Assembly: GCA_013398275.1 (NCBI GenBank)
Contig: VZSE01008912.1
Location: 17,754-81,753 of the forward strand
Origin: Promerops cafer
Taxonomy: Eukaryota > Chordata > Aves > Passeriformes > Nectariniidae
Direction: 5' to 3'
Length of the DNA stretch: 64,000 bases
The translations under genes and the position numbers were made by a program. The notes under the pieces were generated by a model, which was not told where the DNA came from, ran no database searches, and saw only the letters and a program-made list of their open reading frames with translations. Below are positions 1 through 14,400 of the stretch, one piece after another (within the stretch, counting starts at the first letter, position 1; each line of letters begins with the position of its first letter).

Positions 1-29
1 TTGACATTTCTGTCTTGCTTTCTGTCTAG

Positions 30-3000
30 CATCCTCGTCCTTCATCCGACTGACACTGGAGCTGAAGGCCAGATTTTGCTCTGTACAGAGGTATTGTGAT
101 GTGTGCATTGTAAGTGAGCCAAAAATTTCCAGATGGGAAAGTAGATCATGTCTTATCTACTACACCTGATTAGGCAAGACGAGAGGCTGAAAGACTCAAG
201 AATGGTTGTGTCTTACTGAAAAATGTAAATGGTTACTGACAGTGGAAGAGCTTGATGTGGGAGAAGGGAGAAGCAGTTTGGTAGAGGGCGGATGGATTTA
301 CACAGCACTGTGAGAATTCAGTGCTCTGTTGTGAGTTGCACAGATAGAGATAAAGCAGCCTGGCTTTGGAGTAGTCAGATCAGTGGGTATGCTGAAGAGA
401 AGTACCAGTAGCATCAGTTCCATCTGAGCTCTGGCTTCCTAGGCATTTACTACCACTATTGTTGTTCCTCATGGTGTGATAATGTATTAGAAATGGGGTG
501 GGGAGGAGGATGACTTCAGTAGCAGGCATTGCAAAGGATCTGTAGTAGAGGCTATGATTTCTAGGTTGAGGAGTATTTGGGGAGACTCTCTGTGGGTCTG
601 CAGAGATGTTTTACCTCCTCTTTACTGTGACTGTACCTCATTAAAAAAGTAAACAAAACACACAGCACACCTAGTCCAGTTTACTAGTGTGGAACTTCGA
701 GTGGGGGCATTTGTGCCTGTGAATGGTGTGTGGTGGGAGCAGTTAGGTCTCTGAATAGAGCACTGTGCTGCACCAAGGATGGTGTGTTACAGATGTCTGG
801 TTATGTCCTGTTCTGCAAGGAAATGGTTGGAGAGAAATACCTGGAAATAGCTGTTCTCACCCTTTTAGTTACTATTTTGGCATTCTTCAGTGTTCATGCC
901 TGGCAATGTCATTGCTAAAAAGTGTTGTTTTGTTGTTTGCCAGTGAAATCATGTATTGTGAGCTAGCCTTAAACACTTCCCATCCTCTGCAGTGTTAGGG
1001 GTCCTGTCCTTACAGGACTCCCTGTGTAGACAAGGTGTGATGGTTGTGAATACAGTGGCCCCACTGTATTCACATTGGCCCAAGGTATGAACATGTTCAC
1101 TGTTGTCACTGCACACACCCACCACATCTGTGAGCTGACAGTCCATTGGGAACTCCTCATTTTCCTGGAAGCCTAGGTTGGCTCCTAGAGTATTCTTGTG
1201 ATGGGGCAGGCACTTGAATGTGATCATTCAGTAAAATGAAGTTCTGGCAGACAGTGTGTGATATCAGAGGTAGGAAGAGGATATTTCTAGCCTTCTTTAC
1301 TGTCTCTTTCTGCTCTTCACAGTAATCCTGTCCTGAATCACACCTGTTCCAGCTTCCTCTGCAGCTTATGCCTGAACCTTTACTCAGCCACAGAGAAGAG
1401 GAGAACTTCTCAGGAGGGCAAGTTTGGGGAAAGAGAAAGATTGCTTGATTTAGTTTGAGGCCCTGCCACCCTCTGTTTAGGCAACAGGTGAAAAAAAAAA
1501 TTAGAAAAGGACAAAGGAGAAGGGAAGAGAGGACACACATAGCTTGACTGAGAGATTATTTTCCCCAGCTTGTTTTTAAGAAAACACTCAGAAAATGCCT
1601 TTTGAAGAGTTTGGAACCCTACCTGAAAGAATGAGTTTCATCTGCCTGTGGTTTTGTTTACATGGGGGCATTTATTAGCACAGCTGTGCATGCTTAATTG
1701 AAACAAAATTACTTGCCACATAGTCACTCATATCTGCAGATTAAGGTAATTTTTTCCTTCTGGCATACTCTATAAAGCTTCCTGTCTATACTGTAACTTT
1801 CCATAATAGGTAAGTCCCAAACAAATGAGATGAAAGTTTCTACATCAGAAAAGCCACTTTTCCCATTAGCAGTGGTTGGTCATCATACGGGCAGCATCAG
1901 CAAAGGGCTTGGAATCTCAAACAGAAGTATCTTTTCATCCTTAAAGCCAGCTCTGTTAAATCAGGTCTCACACCACTATTGATGCCAGATCATAGAGGTG
2001 TGCTTGGTGTATGCAGACTGTGGAGTTGTTCCATAGATACTGCTCATCATTTCCTGCCTGCTTATGTTTTTATTTCTAGAGCAAGAGATATCTGAGCTCC
2101 TGCAGAAGGGTCTGCCTCTGTTAAACTACACCATTGCTGAAAGCCTTCTCCTCCTGTCTGAAACCCCTGAGCCTTTCTTTTTGGATCAGTCTCTTTGCAG
2201 CCACCAGCACTGTTTCATACTACTCTTATACTTTGCCTACACCTTTGGGGACAGGTGAGCCAAGAGTATACAAAGCAGGTGGGTTTGTGGCCATTACATA
2301 CCATGTATTGGTGGGTAAAGCATATCTGTTGTTACTGTTTCCACTCCAATCTCCTTCAATGCAGGTTTGTTCCAGATGCAGAATTATTTCTAGCTGTAAG
2401 AAATTTTCTCCTATCAGCACAGGACCATGGAGACTGTCCCCCACCACACATACTCAGAGCTGCACTTTACCTCCTTGCTGTCTGTCAGGACAAAGGCAAA
2501 GCCCTGGACGTGGTAAAAGAAGATTTCATTCCTACCTCTTGGAGCCTTTTTGTTGAAACTAAGGTTTCTCCCCACTCACATCAACCTTCTTGTAGAAAGT
2601 ATTTTGGCATAGGTGGTGAGCAGTGAATGAGTGAAGACTGTGCAGTGCATCTACCCTCTGGCAAGTTAACTATGAAAATCCACAGGGGAATATAGATTTG
2701 ACAGAATAAACTTGTGTGTGTGTGGGAAGTGTAACTGCGTTGGATAGGCTGTGAATTCACATACAGAATATAATGAATTTCATAGCTCGGTCTCCCAAAC
2801 ACATCTCCAGCCTCTGCAGCAGGCTTTCTAGTGTTCCCATATGGCTCTTTGCTGCTGCACAGCTTTGAGCTCTGTATAAAGCCTACAAGTTTCTTAGCCT
2901 TTGTGATGCAAATGGGCTTCACAAAATGATGTTTAACTGATGTGTATGATTGTCTTCTGAAAAGGCAGTGTGACTGTTTCTTGCAGTAAAGTCTCATCAC

Positions 3001-6000
3001 TTCAGGTGTTTTATATTCAGTATTAGTGATTATTTCGTTCTCTGTCTCACTTCCCCTTTCCCTCTTACCAGAGGTCTTTGTCTACCATAAGAAGGATCCT
3101 GGATAATCTTCCAGATCTGAGCTTTGTCTATGTCCATTGTCCTCTCCTGCTGAAATTCTTCCTGCGCTACCCTGAACTTATGGGGAGATTTGGACACCAA
3201 GTCCTCCAACTGTGGTTTTCCTGGGAAGACTGCAAGCAGACTGAGGCTGAAGAAGCTGATTTTGGCTCTTCTGATCAGCTGAACAGTGCTAACTCGTTGC
3301 TTCCCATACTGAAGAGCAATTCCAGCATTTTGCTTATTTTACTGGTATGTGGCTTTCACAAGGACAGGCTGCTATCCTGGCCCTGATTTTGGGGGCTTTT
3401 TGGTTCTTAAAGCTTTTAGTGATGTTATGAAGCCAAGGATTTCGATAGAAGGGGCCACATGTGTATACACAGACTTCCACCTGCCAGGGAAGCCTTATGT
3501 GGAAAATGGGACCATGTATGTGTGTTATCTCTTTCTCTGTCATCCATCTACTGTGACAGGAAAAGGTTCTCTGAGAGTTGGCTGGAGAGGGATCTGAAGA
3601 CTTATGCTGATGTATGTCATGAAAAATCCCATTCCTTCCTCTATCCAGATATACAGCTGGGTACTTCAGATTCTTCAGTGTCAGCCTTTGAAGAAGCTGT
3701 TTTGCAAATTCAGGAGCAATGCTTTGCTACTGCTAGATGAGAAGGGTATGATGAACAAGAACTTTGAAAAAGCAGTGTGCAGAGAACAGGTCTTGAGGGC
3801 ACAGCTTTCTGTTTGAGGTTTTCATTTTGTCTGATTTTAACTGGAGACTCTTGTCAGAGAATTGTGAAGTAGTCTTGAGTTTTCAGGACTGCAAATAACA
3901 TGTTTTATTGCTTTTAAGAGATAAAAGTCTTGTGACAGGGAAAATTAATCAGTGCAAGAGAGAAAGGGGTCTTGAAGTAGCAGGCTAGTGTGTTTGCCTT
4001 TAGCTGGTGTAATGAGCACTGTTAACCCATGTAATCATGACACAATCTGTGTCCTGATGGCTGCTTAGAGGCCTTTTCTCACTTCCACTGCTCTCACCTT
4101 ACTGTCACCCCTCCCCATCAGTGGCCTCTTGTCCCATGACTGTTGAGCCAGTCACATAGTAAATATTTGCTAACTTTTCCACAGAAGAACACCAGATTTG
4201 CCTGTAAGGGCAAAAGCTAAGAGCTGTGATATTTCTTCTCCGGTCCATTAGAGAAATTAAAACTATCATTAAGAAGGCACACCCATGTCAGCAGATGGTA
4301 AAGAAGTAAGAGGAAGCAAGGCTTGACTGAGTGGGAATCCATTGGGCATTACAGAATGTGTTTGTTCTGATCTAAGAGGCTATGGAGTAAATTTTAATAT
4401 CTGAGGTTACTGAAATGACTGACAGGAGGGCTTTCATGTAGGGCAGTTCTTTCATAGCTGAGATGATATTGCAGAGTCGGTAACAACATCCAGACTTTTG
4501 ATACCATTGCCAGAGCATTAGTAAAAGTGATCAATGAGTTTACATATCAGGACAAATTAAGGAGGTAAAGTGTCCCATGAGGCTTGTCCACACTGTTACC
4601 TTTGGCAGTAGTTCTGGAACCTACCACTCCATAAACTGAAGCAGGTCTGTCAATAAGCCAAACATAAACAGTGTCTCCTTTCCCTGAATGGTACAGCATT
4701 CCTGCTTTCCCTTTTCTGTCTTGCCATATGCTCTTGCAGAAATAAATTGATTTAGCTCTATTCCAGTCTTTAAAGTGAGTTGTAATAAGTCACAGGCTTT
4801 GACAATTCACCTTTCAGTTGTGGAAGAGCATAATCAGTCTCAATTTAGATGGACTAATAAAACAGTGCAATATGCAGGGATAAATATACTGTCAGACATA
4901 AAGAAAACTTATGAGATGAATAACCTAAACCTCAGAATGCACCAGTGGAGTGGAAAGGCCTCTGCATGGTACAGTGAAACAAAAATGAATGTCCTTCCAA
5001 GGATGACTTATTTGCTTATCTGCTTTAAATAATTGTCTGGATTAGATATAACAGATGGTTAGTGACTTCATCTGAGACCTTGAGCTTCTGGGTAGGAAGG
5101 AACTGATTACCACAGTGGTTCATTTGCCAGGACCAAGAAGGCTGTGGCCACTGGTTCATGTCATTTTGTGCTGTGTGTTCATCTGGGGGTGAATGTAGTC
5201 ATGATGACACACTGTCCCACTTGTCTTCTCCATGCTCCAGGTCTGAGGTGCTCTCTCAGAGAACAGAGACATTAGATTATATTCCTGAATGTCACATGGA
5301 GCAGATCTGTGTCAGCAGAGATGATTGTGCAGACATCTCCCTGCCCTTTATTTGTGAAAGTCTCTGGTAGAGGCAGGAATTTGGCTCAGAACTAGAGAGC
5401 TTTTTCTGGCACAGACAGCCTGTTCTTACCTTATTTGCTTTCCTTGGGTACGGGGTTCCACAGCCATTTCCTCTGCATCATCGAAGTCTGGATGCATTAC
5501 TGCTGTGTGATAGGCAAAGGCAGCTGGGAGAGGCAGCAAGCTGTCCAGGCAGGCTGTAGGCTCAGTTGCTGAGACCAGTTTCCTGTTTACCTCTTCAACT
5601 CCACCATTTGCAACACAGTAGCCAGGACTGCTGCAAGAAGAGAGGAAATAATCCCTAATATGTGTTGGGATGGTCATATTATGTCAGCACTACCAGGCAT
5701 TTTCTGTCTGATATTTATGCAACCGCCTCTGTACATGCTGTGCAAGTGAATTTAATGTTACACACCTCAACATGAAGACTATGCCCAAATTAAGGCTACT
5801 GGCTGTGGGATTCAGCTCAGAGACTCCAGACAGAGCCCTGTAGTCAAGAGGCAGGCTTGTGAGCTGTGTACATGACTCTTCCCTTTCCTGTGATTGATTG
5901 CTTGCCCAGCTTACATATGTTTCATGCAGTTTAGTTATGTTACTATGGCACATAGGAGGCTGCCAGCCTTTTGAAGTTAGGAACTATGGACTGACTCATA

Positions 6001-8445
6001 AGCTTGATTTTAGGCAAGCATCTCTAATATGCAAGCTGATTTTTCAAAACAACAAGGAGAGCAGAAGTGCCAGAGATTCTGTTCTTTTGTTTAGATCTCA
6101 CTTGTCTAAAACTGTGACCTTAAATGTATGTTACCCTTACACTTACAGAGCCAAATCATTCTTTAAATGGGATATTACTCAGAGGTGCCTAACAGACATG
6201 AGTCCGTCTGCTTTATTCAGTTCTCTATTTAATCAGGACATACTTATTCTTAATGGTGCTTTATTAGGCTGTTTCCCAAGGCACCAGATTAGCATAATGG
6301 CATTAAATAGTGGTGACTGCTGCCTAATTAGGGTAGAAAGGTAATGTGTTTGTTTCTTCCTTTGAAGGACCTGGTGTGCTCAAGCTCTGTGGAAGTGGCT
6401 TGGAAGGTGTTGATGACTCTAAGGACCTTCCTGGAAAGAAATGAGGATGTCCTTGTCTGTGACCTCCTTCGGAGCCGATTTTTACAGATTCTGCAGCAGC
6501 TGCTGGTAGAGAGCAGCTCAGCCACCCTACAAGGTGACCCCACCTCTGTGACTTGGTCTTGCTGTAAGATCAACTAGCTGTAGGGACACAGTCTGGGGTA
6601 AAGTTTTGAACTGCTGATGTAGCTTCAGTACTTACCTGCATGAGGAAATTTATGGACAGATCTGTACTAATTTAGTTTCCTTTTTCAGAAATTCATTTTG
6701 AAGTGAGAGCCTTTTTTCTAGTTTAGGTTGTTCTGGCTTCAAACTGTGATTGTTAAACCAAGGCAAGGTTCTTGTGTACTGCTGTGAGTGTTCAAATGGA
6801 GAGCCGTGCTGGTAAATCTTCCTGCTTGAATAGGGGCCCAACTAGTGGCTGAAAGACACCCTCCTTTTTGCCTGTTCTTTGTGCAAAACAGCTGGGTATG
6901 CCTGAGTATACACAGTTCCCAGGACACAGAAACCAGGAGCAAGGATTGAATCATTCATGATATTGATCCCCAAACAGGGACTGTGGTATCACCAGATCTC
7001 ATAACTGTTAAATCTCTCAAAGGGAGCAAGGCTGTGACTGGGGGAAATCCCTGGTTTTCTTACTATCCCTGTCTGTGATGTTGGAATGGTTGTCCCAGTA
7101 AGAAAGGTGCTATGCAAACCAGTCTGTGAGCTTGAACTGAAAGAGGGAAGCAGTGCTAGGATGTCCTTGGCTCCTTTAGGATAGCGACTTAGCACAACTT
7201 TTACTTGTTCCTGAGGGAGCCACTGATGCTTTTAACAGCTTTGCTCTGTTTCAAGTGTTTTGTTGTGCAGCAGTTGGGATGGAGACAACAAGAAGGGAAA
7301 GTGTTTTTGCCTTACCTCCAGCAAAGTCAGTAGGCTGGAGGAGGGGCATTGAAAGCAGGAGCATAGTAGAGCATGAGGCTACAAGATCTGCTAGATCTAA
7401 TCTTGTTTGGTATTGTGCACATTTGAACTTGTGTGTCCCTCTGTCACTGACCTAGGGATGTCAGGAGCTGTGGGGAGGCAAAGTATCCATTTCCTATAGT
7501 GGGAGTCAGACCTGTTCCTCCAAACCCCTGGTGATAGAGGTAGGACACTGAGCTAGACGAGCTTTTGCAAGACTTGAGCCCTTCTGCTGCTACTAATATG
7601 TGTAGCTCTTCTTTGTATTGCATCTTGAACCTGTTAACTGACATCCTGGCAACCCATCCAGAAAGTCAAACACCAGATGTACTCTGGAGACAGACTTCCT
7701 TGTCTCCCAGCACACAGGCAGCTCTCTGTGAGGCCTGGGCTAGTTAAATCCAGTGGATCTGCATCCCTATTCAAACAGTAGCCTGCTTTTAGACAAGAAA
7801 GAGGCCCAACAGTGGGGCTCCATCAGGAATATGTTAACATTAAAGACACCCATAAATGTTTCCTCCTCAAAACTGAAAACTCACGAGCCGTTGTGAAAAC
7901 GTTTACTGGAGGTGATAGTTGCTTGCTGCAGGTATGGCTGTATACAATACAAAATCTTCACCTGTTTGCAGCACTGCAGAAAAGTGAATAGTAGGGAGAG
8001 GATTGCCCTGGGAGGTTGGTGGTCTAAGTAGCCCCATTTTCCTTACATATAGGCCTGCTGTGTGGAGTTCTCACTTCTGTCTCTGCCCTTCCTTGTAGGA
8101 TGGGATGGACAGCATTTTTCCAGTGTCAGAAGATGGAGGAGAACAAATGCTGTGCAGCTGGGCTGCTGTCAAAAGTGTGACAGTGATGGTCAAGTGGGCA
8201 GGAAGAGAGCAGTCTAGAAAGGACTAATGACTTCTAGGTTATTAGCAGTATCAATTTCAAAGCGTGAGGAACATGCTCCCTACATAGTTCATGATGGGTG
8301 TAAATGACCCTAGCCTCTTTATCCCCCCTTCTTTAGTTGCTCCTAAAATGGTTTTGGCAGGATTCAGGTGCAACTCAGGCCAAACCAGAGTGGCAGAAAG
8401 GGGACCTGATCAGAGGGGACTGTAGAGATGAGAATAAAGTTGGGG

Positions 8446-8498
<53 letters not shown>

Positions 8499-11400
8499 TA
8501 TTCCAGAGCCAGAAAATTAACAATTCCTAGCGCAGTTTAAGGTACAACAGTTTGGAGTTCACTGACAAGCTAAGCTGTCTGTGCCCTTCTTAGCTAACAG
8601 GAACCTGCCTGTTTTGCTGAGCCTTCTTTTCCTGGTGCAGCTGCGGAGCAAGGGCATAAGGGAGCTGGACAGCACAGACTTCAAGCTGCTTCACCAGGGT
8701 GAGTATGTGCATCCATCTTCTCCCAGGGAAGTGTTTGTTAATTGCTCCATAAGATGATTAGGGGCTTGCTCTTTATCCTTTGAGAGAAGATTGACCTTGC
8801 ATTATAGTAATGGTTGCTTTGGGATACTTTCATAGCCAGAGCATTGTAAAGACTTGTGGTAACTAATTCAGTTAACAAGACCCAGGTTCTCTTCGTCTTG
8901 CTTTTACGATACATTTTTTATCTGAAACCTCTCAAGGTGGCCAAAGTATTCCCCTGACCAGGACATGATTTCAGGGTCAGTGACTGTTGTTGATTTGGCA
9001 CATGACTGCATGGCTGGTGTGCTTCCTGAAACATCCTTTCCTGTCCATCCTTGCTATAACAGTCTTGTGGGGTTCAGGCCACAGTCATGTCCTGTTAATC
9101 AGCTGTCAGGAACCAGCAGTCTAGTGAAACTGGGCTTTCCCTGGAATGTGAATCCAGAGTATATGGCTCCCAACCAACTGCAGGGCTTGCCCACTCCACC
9201 CCAAAGGCAGAAGAACAGGCTGTGTTTGTTTACTGTACCATAACCTGCTGTCTTGTCTGGTGATCCTTACTGGGTGACTTCTGCCTTCTTCCTTGGCTAC
9301 TGGAGGTTCATACAGGCTGTGAAAAAAGAATAGATACTAGAAGGAAAATTCAGCTGATCCATCCTCTCATCTCTTCCCTGCTCTGACAAATTGGTCTCTC
9401 CAGCAGACTTTGAAGGACGATCCCCTTCAATTTGAAATGTTTCATACTTCAGGGCTGCTTGTGTTGCCCTTGTAAAGAAGTGGCATTTCTCAGACAGGCA
9501 TTAGCCAACGGAACTGGGGGTGTGGAAGAACCACGGCCTCTTTATCCCAGCCTTTTTAGCTGCTGTGATTTTAGACCAAAGCTCAGCTTCTCCCAGGAGT
9601 CACAAGCTCCTTTTGCTCTTGCTTTCTGCTTTGTATTTTTCCGCACAACTCTCTCCCTACCCCAGTCACCCCATTTATTCCCCCCCTGGCCTCCAGACTG
9701 TGTTCTCCAGGGGTGGATGTGCAAGACACTCTTCTCTAATGAGGCCTCTTAGTTGGAAGGGGCATGTTGTGGTGTGCTTTTTGAGAATTGCTTACTCAAA
9801 TTGTAAGCTCTCCAAAAGATCTCCAATGACAGTTTTGCTGAGCCCTGCAGTCTGGATTTCCCTCCCTAACTCTTACTAAACATTGTTGCTAAGTGTTTGG
9901 TGCTTAACACAAACATGACATTTTACTCCTAGTGTGAGCAAAGTTGGTGAGAGTGGAGGAGCACAGCTCTCCATGGCTTTACCCAGTCTGGTCACCGTGA
10001 GAGACGGTCACACCATTGTTTATGCTTGTTCTAGTACTAGAATCAAACTCACACTGTGGAAACAGATAGCTCACACTGCAGTTTTTTTGCTGTGGAAACA
10101 GATGACCTAAAATCCATTGCTCTTGGATTCATTACTGCCCAATGTGATATATGCCCTCTAATATACCCTTTTCAATCCCCCCGCCCCCGTTATCATCCTC
10201 CACTGCACTGTCCACTCTAAAGTAAACACTGTAGAGCAGATGCCTGTTGCTTTGTCTGTACCATGCTCTGTTTATTTTCACTTTGTCTGAATTCCTTCCC
10301 CACTGACTGACTTCTTTAATTTTCTGAGGTGCTCTGTTAAGTTACACCTTGTTACACCTGTTCTTTTGTTTCCAGTCAGTAATCTCTGTGGGAAATGCAG
10401 GCCAAGGGACACTGACCTCCTCCAGCCATCCTTGAATTTTCTGTACTGGAGCCTTCATCAGACAACACCTTGTAGTCAACAGAGAGGTGAGGGAAGATTG
10501 TATTGGTTGCCAAGTTACTTTCAGTGAGGTTGTAGCATGACAATCAGAGACTGTATTCTAACTGTCTCAGCTGGTAAGGTAAATGTTTCCCCATCCAGAC
10601 ACAGCATTATAATTAAAGACCATTTTGTATTTTGGATGAGGTTTTTTAGATTGAGGAGTTTGGTTTGGTTTTGCTGCCTTCTGATGATTCAAGAATTGGC
10701 TGCTGAAAGACAGAATCACTGTATTTTTCTTGTTCATAAACACAGCAGTGGGCCTTTGATGCCTAGCTTGAAATATCCTGGTATTGTCATAGTTCAAAAA
10801 ATTATACCATACTAGGGAAAAGCTCTGACTGACCTTCCTATTGTGTTGTTATCTGATTAGCTGGCTGAGCAGTTGCTTGTGCTTTGGGAGATGAATACCA
10901 GCAGCTGGACAGCCTTACTCAGATGAGCTGTGGCAGCTGAGCTACCTCACTGCAGCAGGGGTGTGCTCTGCACTTCTCTTATGCTTGTCAAGCTGGTTTA
11001 ACTTGTACCATCCCATCACCCTCTCTGATTATATTTCTCCCATGCAGCAGTGGCTGTGCTGCTCTCCAACGTGTCCTTGCTAGAACTCCTGCAGAAGGTT
11101 TTGGAATGCACCTGGCTGTGGTCCCCTCCTTCCAGACCTGCTTACCTGTCATCTGAGGATGCCTTGCTGTGCTCTGGATGGCTGTTGGTGGCATCCCTTT
11201 TGCTTTATCAGCATCGCTACAATACTGAGGTTAGAACCACTCCAGTGTTCAGGGTCAGCACACGGATAAACCTTAAAAATAAATAAGTGTGTAAATCTAT
11301 ATCTATATCTATATCTACATCTAATCTATAAAAGTGTTTTGCTTTGGCCTGTAATCTGATTGTGTTGATTTCTCTTTTGTTATTGTCCACAAGTTGTTCC

Positions 11401-14400
11401 CTGCTGCACCTCTCCAGCAGGACTGGAAGCTAGCATGTCACTGAAGGTCTGAGACGCAAACCATTGAAGAGTTAAAGAAGGGCACAAATCCTGCGTGCAT
11501 ACCCAGCCTACCTGATCCAAATCACTTTCCTCTTCAGGACACAGCAAAATACATTTTAAAACCTTTCTCAAGGGAAGACTGGGGGTGGAAGGCACAGCTC
11601 TCGTGTTGTAAACTGCTTTTTTTGTTACTAAAATGATCAATAGTGAAATAGAACCTATTATTGGCAAGTAAGTGTTCAATATTAGCAAGCTTTTACAAAT
11701 GTGGGCAGCTGTCATTGTATTTGATGCTTTGCAGTCCAACAAGACATCTAAGCTGGAGTTGTCAGCTATTAATGGGATTATAACTTTGAAGGAAGCACTT
11801 ACCAATGCCAATACAAGGGGAAATGTTTCCTTTTGAAGTATCTACCCAGACCTCTCGTGATATGGAGTTAGATAGAGAGCATGTCATGAGTTGTGAGCTC
11901 TGCTCTTGCAGTTATGCCCAGCAGAGTGTGCTCTTTGGGAGTTGGTACACCTGTTTGCAGATGATAAAATCACATTAAGGAGATGCATGCTTGCACATAG
12001 AAAAGCAAGGGTTGGATTTCTAATGCTGAGGAAAGATGTTTTCCAGAAGACCAGCCCAGACCAAGTCTCCACCCATTACTTCATCAGCGTGCAGCCTCTG
12101 CTTAGGGCTTAGAGCATGGTACTTGTACAGACTGTCAGCTGTGGGGATGCAGCCTGGCCCTGAGCTGCTAAGTACAGCCTGCCTTCTCAGTTTCCAAGTC
12201 AGGGCTGTGTCGGGTGTTGTGCCAGCCCCAAATGACATTCTAGTGTCAAGTGTCAAGCTTCATCTTCTGGGAGTGATGCTCTCAGCTCGTATTGATCCTT
12301 GAAGTGCAGTCATTTAGCAGCTTATGAGCCTGTTGCTTGGTTTTATCAATACCTCTGGCTTGATGTGCTGTGATATACATCCCAGAAATGTTTTTGCACC
12401 AGAGAGGAGGACAGAAACTACAGACACAGCTGGGAAAGGGAAATGGTTCAAGACTGCTTCAATGTTTCTAATCTTCAGCATTTCTAAGTGTTAGTTTTCT
12501 AATCTTCTGCTGAAGGGGAAGAAGAGGAAGAGTCACTTCTCTTGCTTCTCTCTGCTGTTCAGTGTAGCTGGAGCTGCACAAAGCATCCTGGAGACTCTCA
12601 TAAGAGCACCTTTGTGGCTGTGAATGTGAGCTGATGACAGGCTGTCTCCCTGAGCCTGCAGTTTTTTAGAGAACAATGGCTTCAAGAAATGGCCACATTC
12701 ATCTCAGGCTGATGTTAATAGTGAAGACTTGTCTGGCCATAGCCAACTTACATCTTAACAATGTTACTGCCGCTGGCTTTACCCTGAGAATAAACAGGGC
12801 TCATGGATGGTAGGCTATTAAAGGCTTTGACTTGTCAGTTCTAAGATGAGTAGCCACTGCCACCATGTTGCAGGAGTTACTCCTAGTTCTCCTGTGGAAT
12901 ATTTCTCTCTTCAGAAGAGTATTTAAAGAAATCAGCCCTGTGATCCTTATGCCTGCCTTTCCATATCAACTCTGACTTACTGAAGAATTTGAACCCTTCT
13001 GGTGTTCTCTGAGGCTTCATGCCATTGCTCTTGAATGGCTGTTCTGTGAAGGAAACAATGTATTGCAGATTTCCCTCTCAAGGGGACCTTTCCTGTTTCA
13101 CTTAGTTCCCAAGTCCCAAAACTCTGCTGCTTTCACCCATGCAATAGTTCCTATCCCTGGGCTCTCGGCAGGCCCCAGCTCCAGCAGGCAAGGACAGCTT
13201 CTGGCCACTGCTGGTTTTTGGCTGCCTGGCTCCTCAGTCTTGCTGCCTGTCTCTGTGGCTAAGGTAGAGCCATGTTTGGTGGTGGCTGTTTCTGCCACTT
13301 CATGTGCTTGGCAGGCTGAGAGCCACATGCCAGAGGTCCTGCAGAGAGTAGTGAGAACAAGACAGACAAGGTAGACTGTGTCTTGGAAGCTGTGCAGCTC
13401 AGGCAACTAGTGGTGAGTGAAATGTGAGGGTCCAATGATGTAACTCTCCCATCTGTGTCAGCCTCCTGAAACCCTGTTGCTGTTCCCTTGGTTTTCAGTG
13501 GTCATCATGGGGTACTGTCTAAGAACTAGAAGTATATAACAGAGATTTCTATCTGCTCCAAACCAGCACCACTTTCTCTCTTCTATTTAATTCTCTTCTA
13601 GGTTCACCAGACACTCTCTGTAGACCTTACAGAAGTCCTGAATGCAGTCATCTTCAGGAATAAGAAGCCAATCCTGCTGTTAGGTATATTGCATCTGTTA
13701 GGGGGATTTGTCTGGAAGCAGCCACTGGTACCATGATACAAGCAACAAGGGAGAACTGGTGACTGTGGAATGGTGGGCGTGCTGGAGGGAATCTTGAAAC
13801 TTTGGTCCATTTGACTTTGTAAATGTGTAACTGGTGGTGAGAAAGGGCAAAAGGGAAGTTCTGAAGATCTTTTGTGTTTGGACAGATCTTCCTTGGATGT
13901 TGGTAGTGCCATCTGGAACTGAGTGTGAGCTGTGTTAGTGTCTCAAAGACAGAGATGAACAAGGAAACTCATGTTACCATTCCTGTCTACAGCTGTCAGC
14001 AGCTGCCAGACAATTATGGTGGGCTATTAAGCTCACATTTTCTCTCGTCACCCTCTCCCATGCAATTGCACAGGCACCAACACACAGGTTAGAGCAGAGG
14101 AAAACACTGACACACACTAATAAGCATCTCCCTGTCTAGTGAGCATCATGCAGTTCCTGAGAGCTGTCCTGCGACAGAACTTCTCCTCCTCCCTGCTGGT
14201 GATTGTTGGCCAAAACACAGCCCCAAGTCCTACTCAACCACAGCCATCATCACTGCAGGACACTGCCTTGCACCCCCTTGCCATGCAGCAGGTCTTCTCG
14301 CTTGTTGTCAGTCTGCAGAACCTTCTGGTGCATGTCCAGTTGCAGGTATATAAAATATGACTTCTGGAACAACAGTAGTGTTGGGCTTTAAGCAGGAACA

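Noticed and set aside
3604..3816. Possible extra MEI1 exon (3649-3745) with plausible splice sites
   Set aside because: Skipping it joins 3344 to 6368 in phase 0 with a family-like junction (ILLILL then DLVCSSS); including it breaks phase with the next exon.
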